Below are positions 33,345 through 43,286 of a stretch of 64,000 bases of DNA, one piece after another. Below the pieces are notes generated by a model. That model was given only the letters and a program-made list of their open reading frames with translations, was not told where the DNA came from and ran no database searches. The DNA lies in the NCBI GenBank assembly GCA_027886185.1, contig WOAB01000528.1, positions 2,604,001 to 2,668,000 on the forward strand. The letters run 5' to 3'. This DNA is from Rheum nobile (lineage: Eukaryota > Streptophyta > Magnoliopsida > Caryophyllales > Polygonaceae). Numbering within the stretch: position 1 is the stretch's first letter; each line of letters opens with the position of its first letter. Made by a program: the position numbers and the translations under genes.

Positions 33345-33362
33345 TGGCGCCGTATGTGGGAA
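33345..33362 (+). other. Primer-binding site
   Basis: TGGCGCCGTATGTGGG lies two bases after the 5' LTR. The TGGCGCCGT core is the usual primer site of Athila/Tat-type elements (complementary to a tRNA 3' end); the second half has mutated. Confidence 0.7.
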
Positions 33363-34043
33363 GGAGACGGTGGGCCACGAAGAGCCGCCAACAACAACGA
33401 CAACGTCCGCCATGAGGACGTGGACGCAGCCGCGGAGGCGGAGCGCCGTCAGCTCGAACTGGAGTCGGTCGTCGCCGAGTCTGAACGCCGAAACACTGAC
33501 TTGACTTCCGTTGTTGTCGACAAAGACGTTGAGCTCCAACGATTGAGGGATGAACTGGGTGCAGCCAGGAGGGTAATCGATCGGGTTCAGGGTAAGCGCC
33601 ACATAGGCGATGATTTGACTGCGGATCCGGATCGGTCCAGGAGGTTGGCCAGTGTCGTCGTGCCAGGGACGAACCGCGATCGGAGGAGCGGGATTCCACC
33701 ACGCCACCACGCGGCCCGCTCCCGTCGCACACTAGAAGAAGCGGGTGTCTCACGTCGGGAACACTCGGGTCATGGGGATCGCAGCCCATACCGCCACAGG
33801 GATGCGAGGACTTCATCCTCTGCATCCCGTCCGAGCAGGCAGCCGTCCAGGGAGCGAAGCCGCTCACCGCGCATGTCCGGATTCAGGGAGGATAGGACCG
33901 CCTTTTCGATCCGCAAGGACGGAACTTCCGGGAGCGTTCAGAGAGCTCAGATTCGCGCCATCCGCGCGGGAACCGGGCTGAACGAGTCACAAGGGTTGAG
34001 CAACGACTTCTTCACCTGCTTGACAACCAAGGAGAGTCATTGA
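33354..34043 (+). pseudogene. Retand-like Gag, N-terminal part
   Basis: The frame begins at 33354 (MWEGDGGPRRAANNND) immediately inside the LTR. It has a long charged, coiled-coil-like stretch (ERRQLELESVVAESERRNTDLTSVVVDKDVELQRLRDEL, residues about 28-65) and an Arg/Ser-rich part (RPSRQPSRERSRSPRMSG). An indel near 34030 moves the reading frame to the next segment. The large minus-strand frame across the same DNA is its shadow. Confidence 0.7.
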
Positions 34044-36163
34044 TCAATGCACATGAGCAAGCAGAATTGAAGCTCGCTCGTATGACATCCACTCCGTTTG
34101 CACACATCATTCGTGAACAACAACCACCAGCTAAGTTCTCCACACCATCTTTCGATTTGTATGAGGGGAAGTCAGATCATATTGTTCATGTTGCTGGGTA
34201 CACTCATAAGATGTCTTTGTGGGTTCTGAATGACTCGTTAATGTGTAGGATGTTTCATGCTAGTTTAGGAAAAGTTGTTGCTAAGTGGTTCCATGCTTTA
34301 GAATCAGATTCTATTTATTCTTGGAGTCAATTAGCTATGAAGTTTGTATTGCATTTCATTGCCAATAGTAGAGAGCTTGCTTCGATGGATGCCTTATTTG
34401 ATTTGAAAATGCGCAGGGGAGAAACGTTGAGGCAGTTTGCCCCCAAGTTTATGGAATGTTATGCTGACATGGACGATTGCGATGAGAAGGTTGCGGTCAC
34501 TACTTTCACATTGGCTCTCCCCAGGGAGAGCAAGATCAGGGAGAGTCTTACTTTGAGGGTTCCAGCCGGGGTCCCGGAATTACAAGAGCGAATCAGGCAG
34601 TACATGAAGCTGGAGGATGATACAAAGCCCAGTTGGGACAAGAGATCTCTGTCTCTAGTCGCCAAGCAGGGGAGAGGCGACATGAAGAAGTCTGGACAGG
34701 GGCGAGAAAGGGGGCTCCCTCCGCTCTCAGCCATGCAAGCGGTTCACACGGTGTTCAAAGAGCCGATTTACCGGATTCTGAATCGGATCAAGGAAAATCC
34801 CTTTTTCAGTTGGCCTTCTAAGATGAAAGGTGATCCTAAGAATAGAGACTACAACAAGTTTTGCTCTTTCCATAAGGAAAAGGGGCATATGACTGAGGAT
34901 TGCATAGTGCTTAAGCAGCGGCTAGAAAAGTGGGTATCGCAGGGGCATCTGAAGCAATTTGTCGAGTCCAGGGCGGGTTCAGGCAAAGATCAGGTCGAGG
35001 AGAGTGTCTCGGATGCTCAGGCTGAGAAAGCGAAAGGTGTTCAGAAACAAGTGATCCATGTTATAGAGGCTACAGCTAAGCAAACAGACTCCAGTCAACA
35101 TGACTATAGGTGTCACTGTCACGCCCTGGAGGTGATGAAGGCGCAGGTGGTGCCTTCAAAGAAGCCCCGGATTGAGGAGTCTCAACTCCTTTCTTTTTCA
35201 GGCCAAGACCTCGTAGGGATACAGTGTCCACACAATGACCCGCTGGTTCTCACAGTTGACATTGGGGATTTTGAGGTACATCGGATTCTTGTTGATTCAG
35301 GCAACTCAGTTGATTTAATGTTTTACAATATGTTCAAGAAGCCGGGAAAGAAGCAGGAAGATCTGGTTCCAGTCTCTACGCAATTGCAAGGCCTCGGGGC
35401 GCTTCTCGTGTGGCCCCTAGGGATGCTCAGGGAATCGGTCAGCCTAGGAGGGAAGACGGTGATCACCGAGTTCCTGGTGATTAATGTCTCGTCGCACTAC
35501 AACACCATTCTGGGCCGACCGTGGCTGCATTTGATGGAGGCGGTGCATTCCACTCTACATCAGCTCATCATGTTTCTATTCAATGGCAGAGTAGTCCGAG
35601 TCAGAGGTGACCAGGGAACTGCGCGACATTGTCTCGGGATTGAGGCATCCAAAGCTGAAGTCAATGTGGTACATGCGGCCCCGCATGTGTTAGATGACGT
35701 GGGTATTTCTCTAGCTGAGAAGTCCGTGGAAGCGCTGCACAAAATCCCAGTAAGTCCTTCTGAGCCTGATAAGTATTTTTTGATTGGTGCTAACATTTCA
35801 TGGGATGAGCTGGAGTCCTTGTCAGGACTCTTGAGAAGGAATAGGGATGTCTTTGCTTGGAGCCCGTATGAGATGTCGGGCCTAAGTCTTGAAATCGCTT
35901 GTCATCGCCTCAATGTTGACGCTAACTCCAAGCATGTGGTGCAGCGGGCGAGGAGGTCGTCTGTCCAGCATACAAAGGCAGTGATTAAAGAGCTCGAGAA
36001 ATTGATGGAAGCAAGGGCAATTAGGGAGGTCCAATATCCCACATGGGTTGCCAATACTATTGTGGTGAAAAAGAAGAACAATGAGTGGAAAGTATGCGTT
36101 GATTACACGGATCTCAACAATGCGTGTCCAAAGGATTGGTTCCCACTCCCGAAGATAGATTAG
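34040..36163 (+). pseudogene. Retand-like Gag core, protease and start of reverse transcriptase
   Basis: Residues 1-250 hold the retrotransposon Gag capsid region (WFHALESDSIYSWSQLAMKF, RRGETLRQFAPKFMECYADM). A zinc-knuckle-like CSFHKEKGHMTEDC follows (about 34863-34904). The protease active site is LVDSGNSVDLMFYNMF (about 35288-35335). Reverse transcriptase starts near 35900, with AIREVQYPTWVANTIVVKKK, WKVCVDYTDLNNACPKDWFP and LPKID before a stop at 36161. Further reverse-transcriptase blocks continue in the same frame beyond the stop (FLDAYRGYHQIPL; VEVYIDDMVVK near 36385-36417). Confidence 0.88.
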
Positions 36164-37754
36164 CTGGTAGATGCAACTGTAGGGCACACTAGAATGAGGT
36201 TTCTTGATGCTTATAGGGGCTATCATCAAATCCCCCTGTTGGAAAGCGATCAAGAGAAAACTTTCTTTATCACCCCGAGATGAATCTTTTGCTACAAGGT
36301 TATGCCATTCGGGTTAAAGAACGCATGGACAACTTTCCAAAGGGCAGTGATGTCGATATTTGCATAGCTGATTGGCAAGAAGGTTGAGGTCTATATTGAT
36401 GACATGGTGGTCAAAGAGTAGGGTGAAGGAATCACATTTAGGAGACTTGCAGTTCGTTTTTGATATTCTAAGGAAGGCCGAGATGAAGTTGAACGCTTTG
36501 AAGTGCGCGTTCGGGGTTAGCTCAGGCAAGTTTCTGGGGCATCTAGTCACCAGACGAGGCATAGAGGCGAGTCTGGATCAAATCCGGGCAATTCAGTCCA
36601 TTCAGAGTCCAAGCAATGTAAAAGAAGTGCAGAAGCTCACAAGGATGACAGCAACACTTAACAGATTTATTAATAGGTCGTCAGACATGTATGGCTCTTT
36701 CTTTAAACTGTTAAAGGGCGACCGTATTTTTCAGTGGGACGATGAATGTGAGCATTCCCTCGCCGAGTTGAAGGCGTATCTGCAGCAGCCCCCGGTTTTG
36801 TCAGTTCTTGAGCCAGAGGCTGAGCTGGTCCTCTACTTAGCAGTGTCAGATAGGGCCGTGAGCGTGGTTCTCATCAGGGAGGTGGACCGGGTCCAGCGGC
36901 CAGTTTACTATGTAACCAAGACTCTTCTTGGTGCTGATAACAGATACACCCCGATGGAAAATCTGCTACTCGCATTGGTTGTGGCGTCCAAAAAGCTGAA
37001 TCATTACTTCCAGGCTCATTCGATTGCGGTGATGACAACATTCCCGCTTAAAGCACTGATGGCTAGTTCGGATCTGTCTGGGCGAGTGGCAAGATGGGTC
37101 ATGGAACTAGGGCAGTACGAGCTCCAGTTCGTTCCTAGGATTGCAATCAAGGGACACATTTTGGCTGACTTTGTAGCAGAGTTCGTGGGTGGTGACCCTG
37201 ATCAGAACCGCCCAGTCTGGCAGGTGAAAATAGGAAAGCAGAGCACATGGGAGTTGCAGATTGATGGCTCGCGGAATAGAAAAGGAGCAGGAGCCGGGCT
37301 GGTTTTAACGTCTTCTTCATGGGAGATAATCCGTTCCGCGATGAGGCTCGGGTTCGAGGTGACAAACAACGAGGCTGAGTATGAAACGTTGATTTTGGGA
37401 TTAACTACAACTCGTAGTCAAGCGGCAAACGAGCTCATCATCTATTTTGATTCTCAGCTAGTAGTCAATCAGGTCTCAGGAGCGTATGGGGCAAAGTCAG
37501 CACGTATGGTAGCATATTTAGAGAAAGCTATGAGTATGCTGGCGAGGTTCAAGGAGTATCGGGTGCAACAGATTCCTCGAGAGCAGAATGAAGTGGCGGA
37601 TGCCCTCGCCACTCTGGCTTCTTCGAGCTCGGGAGAGGCAGGGGCATGGGTGCACATCGACCTATTGGAAAGCCCGAGTATTGAGACGGAGGAGATTATG
37701 CAAGTCGATGTGGAACCTAGCTGGATGGACCCGATCTTTGACTATTTGACATAG
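36164..37754 (+). pseudogene. Retand-like reverse transcriptase end, RNase H and second RNase H
   Basis: After the catalytic IDD (about 36397) a frameshift leads into the frame 36372-37754: GDLQFVFDILRKAEMKLN, FLGHLVTRRGIEA, then a gypsy-type RNase H (VYYVTKTLLGADNRYTPMEN). The second RNase H follows from about 37250: WELQIDGSRNRKGAGAGLVL (first Asp), NNEAEYETLILGLTTTR (Glu), IYFDSQLVVNQVSG (Asp), REQNEVADALATLAS (last Asp). The tandem RNase H pair is the lineage marker. The frame ends at 37752. Confidence 0.9.
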
Positions 37755-38960
37755 GATATCCTTCCAGCGGACAAGAAAGAAGCTCGGAAAATCAGACTTC
37801 AAGCTGCACGTTTTTGGGTGTCGCCCTTGGGTTTTCTCTACAGGATATCCTTCTCGGGTGCTTATCTGAAGTGTGTACCACCTTCTAAAGTGGAGGATTT
37901 CTTATTCGAGATACATGAAGGGTGTTGCGGCGTACATGCAGTTGCGAGAAGCCTCACATTTAGGGCTCATGCACAGGGATATTGGTGTCCTTATATGCAG
38001 AAAGATGCGAAATGCTATGTAAAGAGGTGTGAAAATGCCAGAAGTTCGCCAAGTTAACACATTAGCCTGCAGTTGATTTGCACCCCTTGACCAGCCCATG
38101 GCCGTTCGCGCAGTGGGGCCTGGACTTGGTGGGCCCGTTTTCGAAGGCCCTAGGGAACAAGCGTTTTCTGGTGACAACTACGGATTATTTCACCAAGTGG
38201 GTGGAAGCGAAACCATTGTCTAACATAAGGGACAACGACGTCAAGAAGTTCATATGGGAGTCCATTATAACCCGATTTGGCATTCCATATTCTTTGATAT
38301 CTGACAACGGAACTCAATTTAGCAGTGCCTCGTTTAAAGCTTTTTGTGCAGGTTATGGCATCAAAAACTTCTACTCATCTGTAGCTTACCCGCAGGCAAA
38401 TGGTCAGGCTGAGGCCACCGACAAGGCTATTCTGGATGGAATCAAGAAGAGATTGGACCAAGCTAAAGGCCAATGGGCGGAGGAGCTACCCGCTGTACTC
38501 TGGGGGCATCGCACGACCCCACGAAGGTCAACTGGAGAGTCCCATTTTTCCTTGGCTTACGGGACTGAAGTTGTCATACCGCTAGAAATGGGACTTCCAA
38601 CCATACGAACCACGGTTTTCGAGCAAGGAGAGAACGACCAAGCTCTCAAAATCAACCTTTGACTTGCTGCCAGAAAAGAGAGAAGCGGCGACATTGCGCT
38701 TATTGGCCTATCAGCGGGAGCTGAGCAGGTTGCACAACAAGAATCTCAAGCCTCATAGCTTTCAAGACAACGACTTTGTGCTTTGTAAGGTCCTCAGCAA
38801 CACAAAGGATCCGACCGAAGGCAAGCTGGGCGCCAATTGGGAGGGTCCATACCGGATCGTGTCCAGTCCGGGTAATGGCTCGTACAAGTTAGAGGATTTG
38901 AGTGGCAAGGCAGTCCCGCAAACTTGGAACGCCTCGAATTTGAAGAAGTACTACATGTGA
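37755..38960 (+). pseudogene. Retand-like integrase
   Basis: The zinc-binding part (HEGCCGVHAVARSLTFRAHAQG, then CYVKRCENA) is at about 37912-38040, with a stop at 38055. The core follows at 38078-38660 with QWGLDLVGPFSKALGNKRF (first Asp), LISDNGTQFSS (second Asp) and YPQANGQAEATDKAILDGIK (Glu). Positions 38664-38960 give the C-terminal domain (YQRELSRLHNKNLKPHSF, KLGANWEGPYRIVSSPGNGS with the GPY motif, NASNLKKYYM). It is broken by a stop and an indel near 38660. Confidence 0.88.
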
Positions 38961-39160
38961 GCACTGTAGGTAGGGGGTACTCTTTTTCCTCTCCGTTTGG
39001 GTTTTTCCCATGAGATTTTCCTACGGAGAGGTTTTAACGAGGCCCCCCGAGGGGGGGGGGGAGGGGTCGCCTTTCCGTTCTTTGAACTTTGTGTTATTTG
39101 ACGTTGGATTTTGCAAAGACTTTCGTTCATCAATGCATTGCAGTTTTTAGCTCTATTGGT

Positions 39161-39380
39161 GGCACAAGTTGTAAAAAGGCGAGCTGACATTCTCATGATG
39201 CGCTCCCAACGAATTGGCACAGGTTGTCAAAAGGCGAGCTGGCATTCTCATACTGCGCTCCCAACGAATTGGCACAGGTTGTCAAAAGGCGAGCTGGCAT
39301 TCTCATGCTGCGCTCCCAACGAATTGACACAGGTTGTCAAAAGGCGAGCTAGCATTTTTGTGCTGCGCTCCCAACGAATC
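39161..39380 (+). repeat. Four tandem copies of a 55-bp unit in the element's 3' region
   Basis: Units start at 39161, 39216, 39271 and 39326. Each reads G(G/A)CACA(A/G)GTTGTCAAAAGGCGAGCT and ends CGCTCCCAACGAATT. A degenerate partial unit follows to about 39440. Non-coding arrays are common in 3' parts of Tat/Ogre-type elements and can seed satellites. Confidence 0.92.
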
Positions 39381-39575
39381 ACAAAAAGAATGCTCAGAGC
39401 ATTAGGTGAAAGGCGAGCAAGCATCTTCATGTTTCACTCCCTACAAAGTATGCATATATCGTCCTCACGATAAGAAACAGAGCAAAACAAATCCCGAACG
39501 AGCTTCATAGAGCGGTCAAGCCTAACGAGATCCACGCGGGGGCATGAAAACGGCCAGAAAGGGCCTCTGAGGATC

Positions 39576-40040
39576 GGCACAGTTTGTTACAAACCGTGCC
39601 AGGTACGCTTCAGATCATGCCGACACACGAAAGTGCCAGAATCGGTCTCTGTAAAGAGGCACGGTTTGTGACAAACCGTGCGACGGTGTCACAAACCGTG
39701 CACTAGTCTCGGAAGCGCCATAGCTGGCCTCTGTAAGGAGGCACGGTTTGTGACAAACCATGCGGACGGTGTCACAAACCGTGCGCGAATACTTGGAACC
39801 AGAAAGGATCGGTCTCTGTAAAGAGGCACGGTTTGTGACAAACCGTGTGGAGAGTGTCACAAACCGTGCGCAATTCTCGGGATTTTGAGAGATTGAACTT
39901 CTGTAATCTGGCACGGTTTGTGACAAACCGTGCAAAAAATGTCGCAATCCGTGTGCCTCTCTAGAAGATGCGGGATGAGTCTCTGCAAGCCCACACAGTT
40001 TGCTGCAAACCGTGCGACATGTCTCAAACCGTACCGGGCC
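39576..40040 (+). repeat. Six tandem palindromic units with GCACGGTTTGTGACAAACCG
   Basis: Units start near 39576, 39658, 39740, 39825, 39910 and 39991, giving a period of about 82-85 bp. Each has the 23-bp near-perfect palindrome GGCACGGTTTGTGACAAACC(GTGC), and most add a further TGTCACAAACCGTGC copy about 10 bp later. The array ends about 55 bp before the 3' LTR. Each unit could form a hairpin in RNA or a cruciform in DNA. Confidence 0.9.
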
Positions 40041-40094
40041 AGAATTTTTGGATCCACCGATCTCGGTTGAGCCCGAATAATCCGAGGGGCAAAT

Positions 40095-40525
40095 TGAGAG
40101 GGATAATTATGAACAATTAATTATCCCTAGAATAAGAAAAGAAGAAATAAAGAATATCTTCAAGGAACAATTATTTGGTAAGATATCATTAATTAGCCTC
40201 AAAGAAAAAGATAGTTATTATCCCAATATCTTCAAAGATAATAAGAAAAAAAGTAATTAAGAGGTAAAAGGGAAGAAGTCCTAATTTCTATCTCATTCTC
40301 ATTCTTTTCAATCGTTCATCATCTTCTCTGCCTCCATAGGAGATTTTTTGTGTTCTTGACTGACTTGAGCGTCAGAGGTGAATCAGGGGATTCCACCCCC
40401 ACCCCTTACGTTTTCTTTGTTCTCAGATCCAACGAGAAGATCGGTTTCTGTTTCTGGAAGCTTTTTGTGAAAGTTCTATCGTTCTCTTTTCGATCTCTGA
40501 GGTAGTACGAATTATTGCTATTATA
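40095..40525 (+). repeat. 3' LTR of the Retand-like element
   Basis: Starts TGAGAGGGATAATTATG at 40095 and ends ATTGCTATTATA, with the terminal CA changed to TA. It matches the 5' LTR with some substitutions and a 4-8 bp insertion near 40368. The divergence shows the insertion is not recent. Confidence 0.92.
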
Positions 40526-40582
40526 ATAAGTGTGCTTCCTTTTTTGGCCAGAAAGATAAGTGTTTTTTTTTTTGAGGATGAT

Positions 40583-40798
40583 AAGGTGATTCTTAGGGTC
40601 ATCAATTCTCTAGATTTTACCTTATTTTTTATATAATGAATTTAAAACTATAATTTTTTTACTTTAGAGTATAAACCTTACAATTTAAAATATAAACTCT
40701 AAATCCTAAATTATAAACTCTAAATCTTAAATCCTAAATATTAATTATTAATTTTTACATACTTTTTAAGAGATGGTAGGTGACTCTAAGGATCACTT
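40583..40798. mobile_element. MITE with about 28-bp inverted termini
   Basis: AAGGTGATTCTTAGGGTCATC at the left is mirrored imperfectly by GGTGACTCTAAGGATCACTT at the right. The interior is AT-rich with several TATAAACTCTAAATCCTAAA repeats. No coding sequence. Superfamily uncertain (Mutator-like ends are possible). Confidence 0.6.
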
Positions 40799-41074
40799 AA
40801 ACAAATTCGGTATGCTTCTTTTTTGGGTAGAAAAATAATTGTGCTTCTTGAAACAAATGAAACCATAATCAATTTGTATCTTTGCATAAGAGCATCCGTA
40901 ATAGGAGCTTATTTAGAGGGCTTATTGAATTTGTTGGAATAAAAAATTCAAGCCCTCAAATAAGCCCCCTCGGGAGGCTTTAATTTTGGGCCAAATTAAA
41001 GCCCCATCCATCGGGCTTATTGTTAGGACATGTTTGGTTCGCTTTTATTTTTTTTCGGATATAACAAGTGAAAC

Positions 41075-41162
41075 GACGCATTTTGGCCCAAAAAGGACCA
41101 AAATGCGTCACTTAAAGCAAGTAGCCAAACAACTACTTGCTTTAAGTAGCGCCACGTGGCGC
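41075..41162. repeat. Three consecutive palindromes ending in a G-box
   Basis: 41075-41109: GACGCATTTTGG..CCAAAATGCGTC. 41110-41147: ACTTAAAGCAAGTAG and its exact complement CTACTTGCTTTAAGT around an 8-nt loop. 41149-41162: GCGCCACGTGGCGC, a perfect 14-bp palindrome with a CACGTG core. They abut with no spare bases. Confidence 0.85.
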
Positions 41163-41896
41163 ATTCTTACTGGGAGCGCGAAAGCTGCCCAGATGGCGCC
41201 ACATGGTACATAATCGGATGGTCAGTATTTTTCGCTGGCCGTTCGATTTTTTGAATTTAAAAATAGCATAACTTTTTTATCTTACATTAAAAAAAATAAA
41301 AAAAATTACTATAATTCTAATTGCATTTTGTATATTATTAATTGAAAACAAATAATATTAATATTAATTATGGTGGTTTAACATATAAATATACACTAAT
41401 TTAATTTCTTTACATTAAAATGAAATTATGGATATTTAAAAGTATAAAAATGTACTAACCAAGATTATTTAGACAAGTTTTAATATACACTCATTTAATT
41501 TCTTTACAACAAAATGATATTATGGATAGTTTAAACTAAAAAAATATACTAACTAAAATATAAATATACACTAATTTAATAAATTGGCATGTATGAATTA
41601 ATTTAATTTGAAATGATATTTAATAAGATTAGGTAAGATTATTCATATTAAATTATGATGGAGAATTAGATAAGATTTTTGCCCTATAAATAAGTTGCAT
41701 TGGTCATTGTAAAACTCACACTATCCAATATCTCTCTTTTCAAACTCTTCTTCTTTTCTAAATCTCTCACCATGAATCCAAACCAACCTGACTACCCAAA
41801 TAACTTTGAAGATTTGGTCATTGTTGTTTTAATATATATGTTTATCCTTAATTTTCTTCAAGTCTATTATTCGCTCTTCATTTATATTTTTTTATT

Positions 41897-42119
41897 TATA
41901 TTAAATATTTAATATATTCTTGATATTAAATATTTAATATATTCTTTATATAAATATATAACATATTCTTTATATAAATATTTAATATAAATAATATATT
42001 AAATATTTAAATACTTAATAATATATATATAAATATTTAATATAAAAAATACATTAAATATTTAATATAAATAATATATTAAATATTTAATATCAAGAAT
42101 ATATTAAATATTTAATATA
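41897..42119. repeat. AT-only foldback with 47-bp perfect arms
   Basis: 41897-41943 and 42073-42119 are exact reverse complements (TATATTAAATATTTAATATA and so on, with one TTCTTGA/TCAAGAA block marking the register). The 129-bp centre is also nearly pure A/T with TTTAATATAAAT repeats. Confidence 0.9.
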
Positions 42120-42300
42120 AATGTATAATTGTAATTTGATATAAATAAAAGGATATAATTGTAATTTAATATATTCCATAAGTCCCTTCAATAAGCCCTC
42201 CACTAAAATTGAAAAAATGAGTGAGGTTTATTAGAGAGGTTTATTGACAAAAAGCCCCTAATAAGTCCCTCCAATAAGCCCATTATTAATAGTGCTCTAA

Positions 42301-43014
42301 GAATGAAGGTTGACATGCACATTATCTAACAGATATTTCTCATCAAGGCCGTCGAGTGCAAGTATTTTGGGTAGGTGATTTTAGAAATCGCCATCATTTA
42401 GGTTGAATAGGATTTGGTTTGCAATTATTTTAGGTCTTAACTTCGTTTGGTCATCTTAAAGTATCTTAGTTGTTTATTATTTTTGTTTTTCCAAATATTT
42501 GTCTCGCATGAAAGTTAAGTGTACAAAATCTTATTTTGATTAGGGATATGTGTGATGCCACTGATGCGGTACAAGTGTACAACATTTCAGATTCAAGTAT
42601 AATTTTGAGTCTGATAATTTGGGTATTGTGTCATTTCAATTGTGGGACAACTCACGTGGATCAATTTTGAGTAGTAACTTTGACAAATATATATGTATTT
42701 TATCTTATTACAACACAAACACCCATTATTCTATTCACTTATGAAAAAATATCTTATCTTCTTGCATAGACAATGATTATTTTCCTCAAATGTTATTATA
42801 TTATAAGCCTTACAACTTTATAACTCATTGCCCATTTCTTATGAAAAGTAATATAATTATATATTTCTCATAAGTTTTTATTTGTAATTATTTTTATATA
42901 AAAGAAAATTTTCAAATCAACTCTCAATTGACATTTGTTTACATAAAATAAGTGTTACAATACGTATTATATACCTTACATTAGAATATGTTTGTATAAA
43001 ATATAGTAAGTAGT
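42301..43014. other. Intergenic DNA, nothing recognised
   Basis: AT-rich sequence with no open frame, repeat or regulatory motif that I can support. Confidence 0.5.
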
Positions 43015-43032
43015 AACAATAAGCTGGATAAT

Positions 43033-43268
43033 GTCCGGCGTAGTCCGAGTGGTTGCCACGGGGGAGTAGTTCCTGGGTGTGGTCCTCCCATCCGGGATCG
43101 AAACGTGGTGGCGTCATTTAGATGGGCACACTCCTGATTTAAGTCCTGCTGACCTGGGGGCATCTGCGTGCGGGCCATCGTGCTCCGTGGATCGTGGGCC
43201 GGGATTGGTAGGACGTGGGATTAGTGGGCTCAGCGAAGCTGGCCTGACACCCACGATAATAATAAAAA
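43033..43268 (+). mobile_element. tRNA-derived SINE with 18-bp target duplication
   Basis: AACAATAAGCTGGATAAT occurs exactly on both sides (43015-43032 and 43269-43286). The head has box A GTAGTCCGAGTGGTTG (about 43040) and box B GGGATCGAAAC (about 43096-43106). The body is GC-rich and the tail is AATAATAATAAAAAA. This is a full-length SINE of about 236 bp on the plus strand, transcribed by Pol III and mobilised by LINE enzymes. The identical duplications suggest a fairly recent insertion. Confidence 0.92.
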
Positions 43269-43286
43269 AACAATAAGCTGGATAAT

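Larger units (their letters stand above)
32926..40525 (+). mobile_element. Complete Ty3/gypsy element, Tat/Retand-like, with extra RNase H
   Basis: A full element of 7.6 kb bounded by LTRs (32926-33342 and 40095-40525) and a perfect 5-bp target duplication ATAAG (32921-32925 and 40526-40530). A primer site TTTGGCGCCGTATGTGGG follows the 5' LTR and a purine-rich CCGAGGGGC precedes the 3' LTR. Order: gag, protease, reverse transcriptase, RNase H, a second archaeal-type RNase H, integrase, then a long 3' untranslated part with two tandem arrays. The second RNase H is typical of the Tat/Retand branch of non-chromoviral gypsy elements. Frameshifts near 34030, 36420 and 38060-38660 and several stops show it is inactive. 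Confidence 0.92.
40890..42297. mobile_element. Tourist-like (PIF/Harbinger) MITE with nested inserts
   Basis: Ends read GAGCATCCGTAATAGGAGCTTATT and, on the other strand, GAGCACTATTAATAATGGGCTTATT. They are flanked by the 3-bp target duplication TAA (40887-40889, 42298-42300). Sub-terminal AATAAGCCC repeats occur on both sides. At 1.4 kb it is long for a MITE because it holds later material: a palindrome cluster at 41075-41162 and an AT-rich foldback at 41897-42119. The weak frame at 41700-41912 is not supported as a gene. Confidence 0.6.

Noticed and set aside
33223..33867. Large minus-strand frame of 214 aa
   Set aside because: It is the antisense shadow of the Retand-like gag; the plus frame has the expected gag composition and position after the primer site.
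39161..40040. CRISPR-like array
   Set aside because: Plant nuclear DNA inside a retrotransposon tail; the units are contiguous tandem repeats without unique spacers.
43033..43110. A tRNA gene
   Set aside because: A and B boxes are present, but there is no paired acceptor stem, and the body, tail and target duplications show a SINE.
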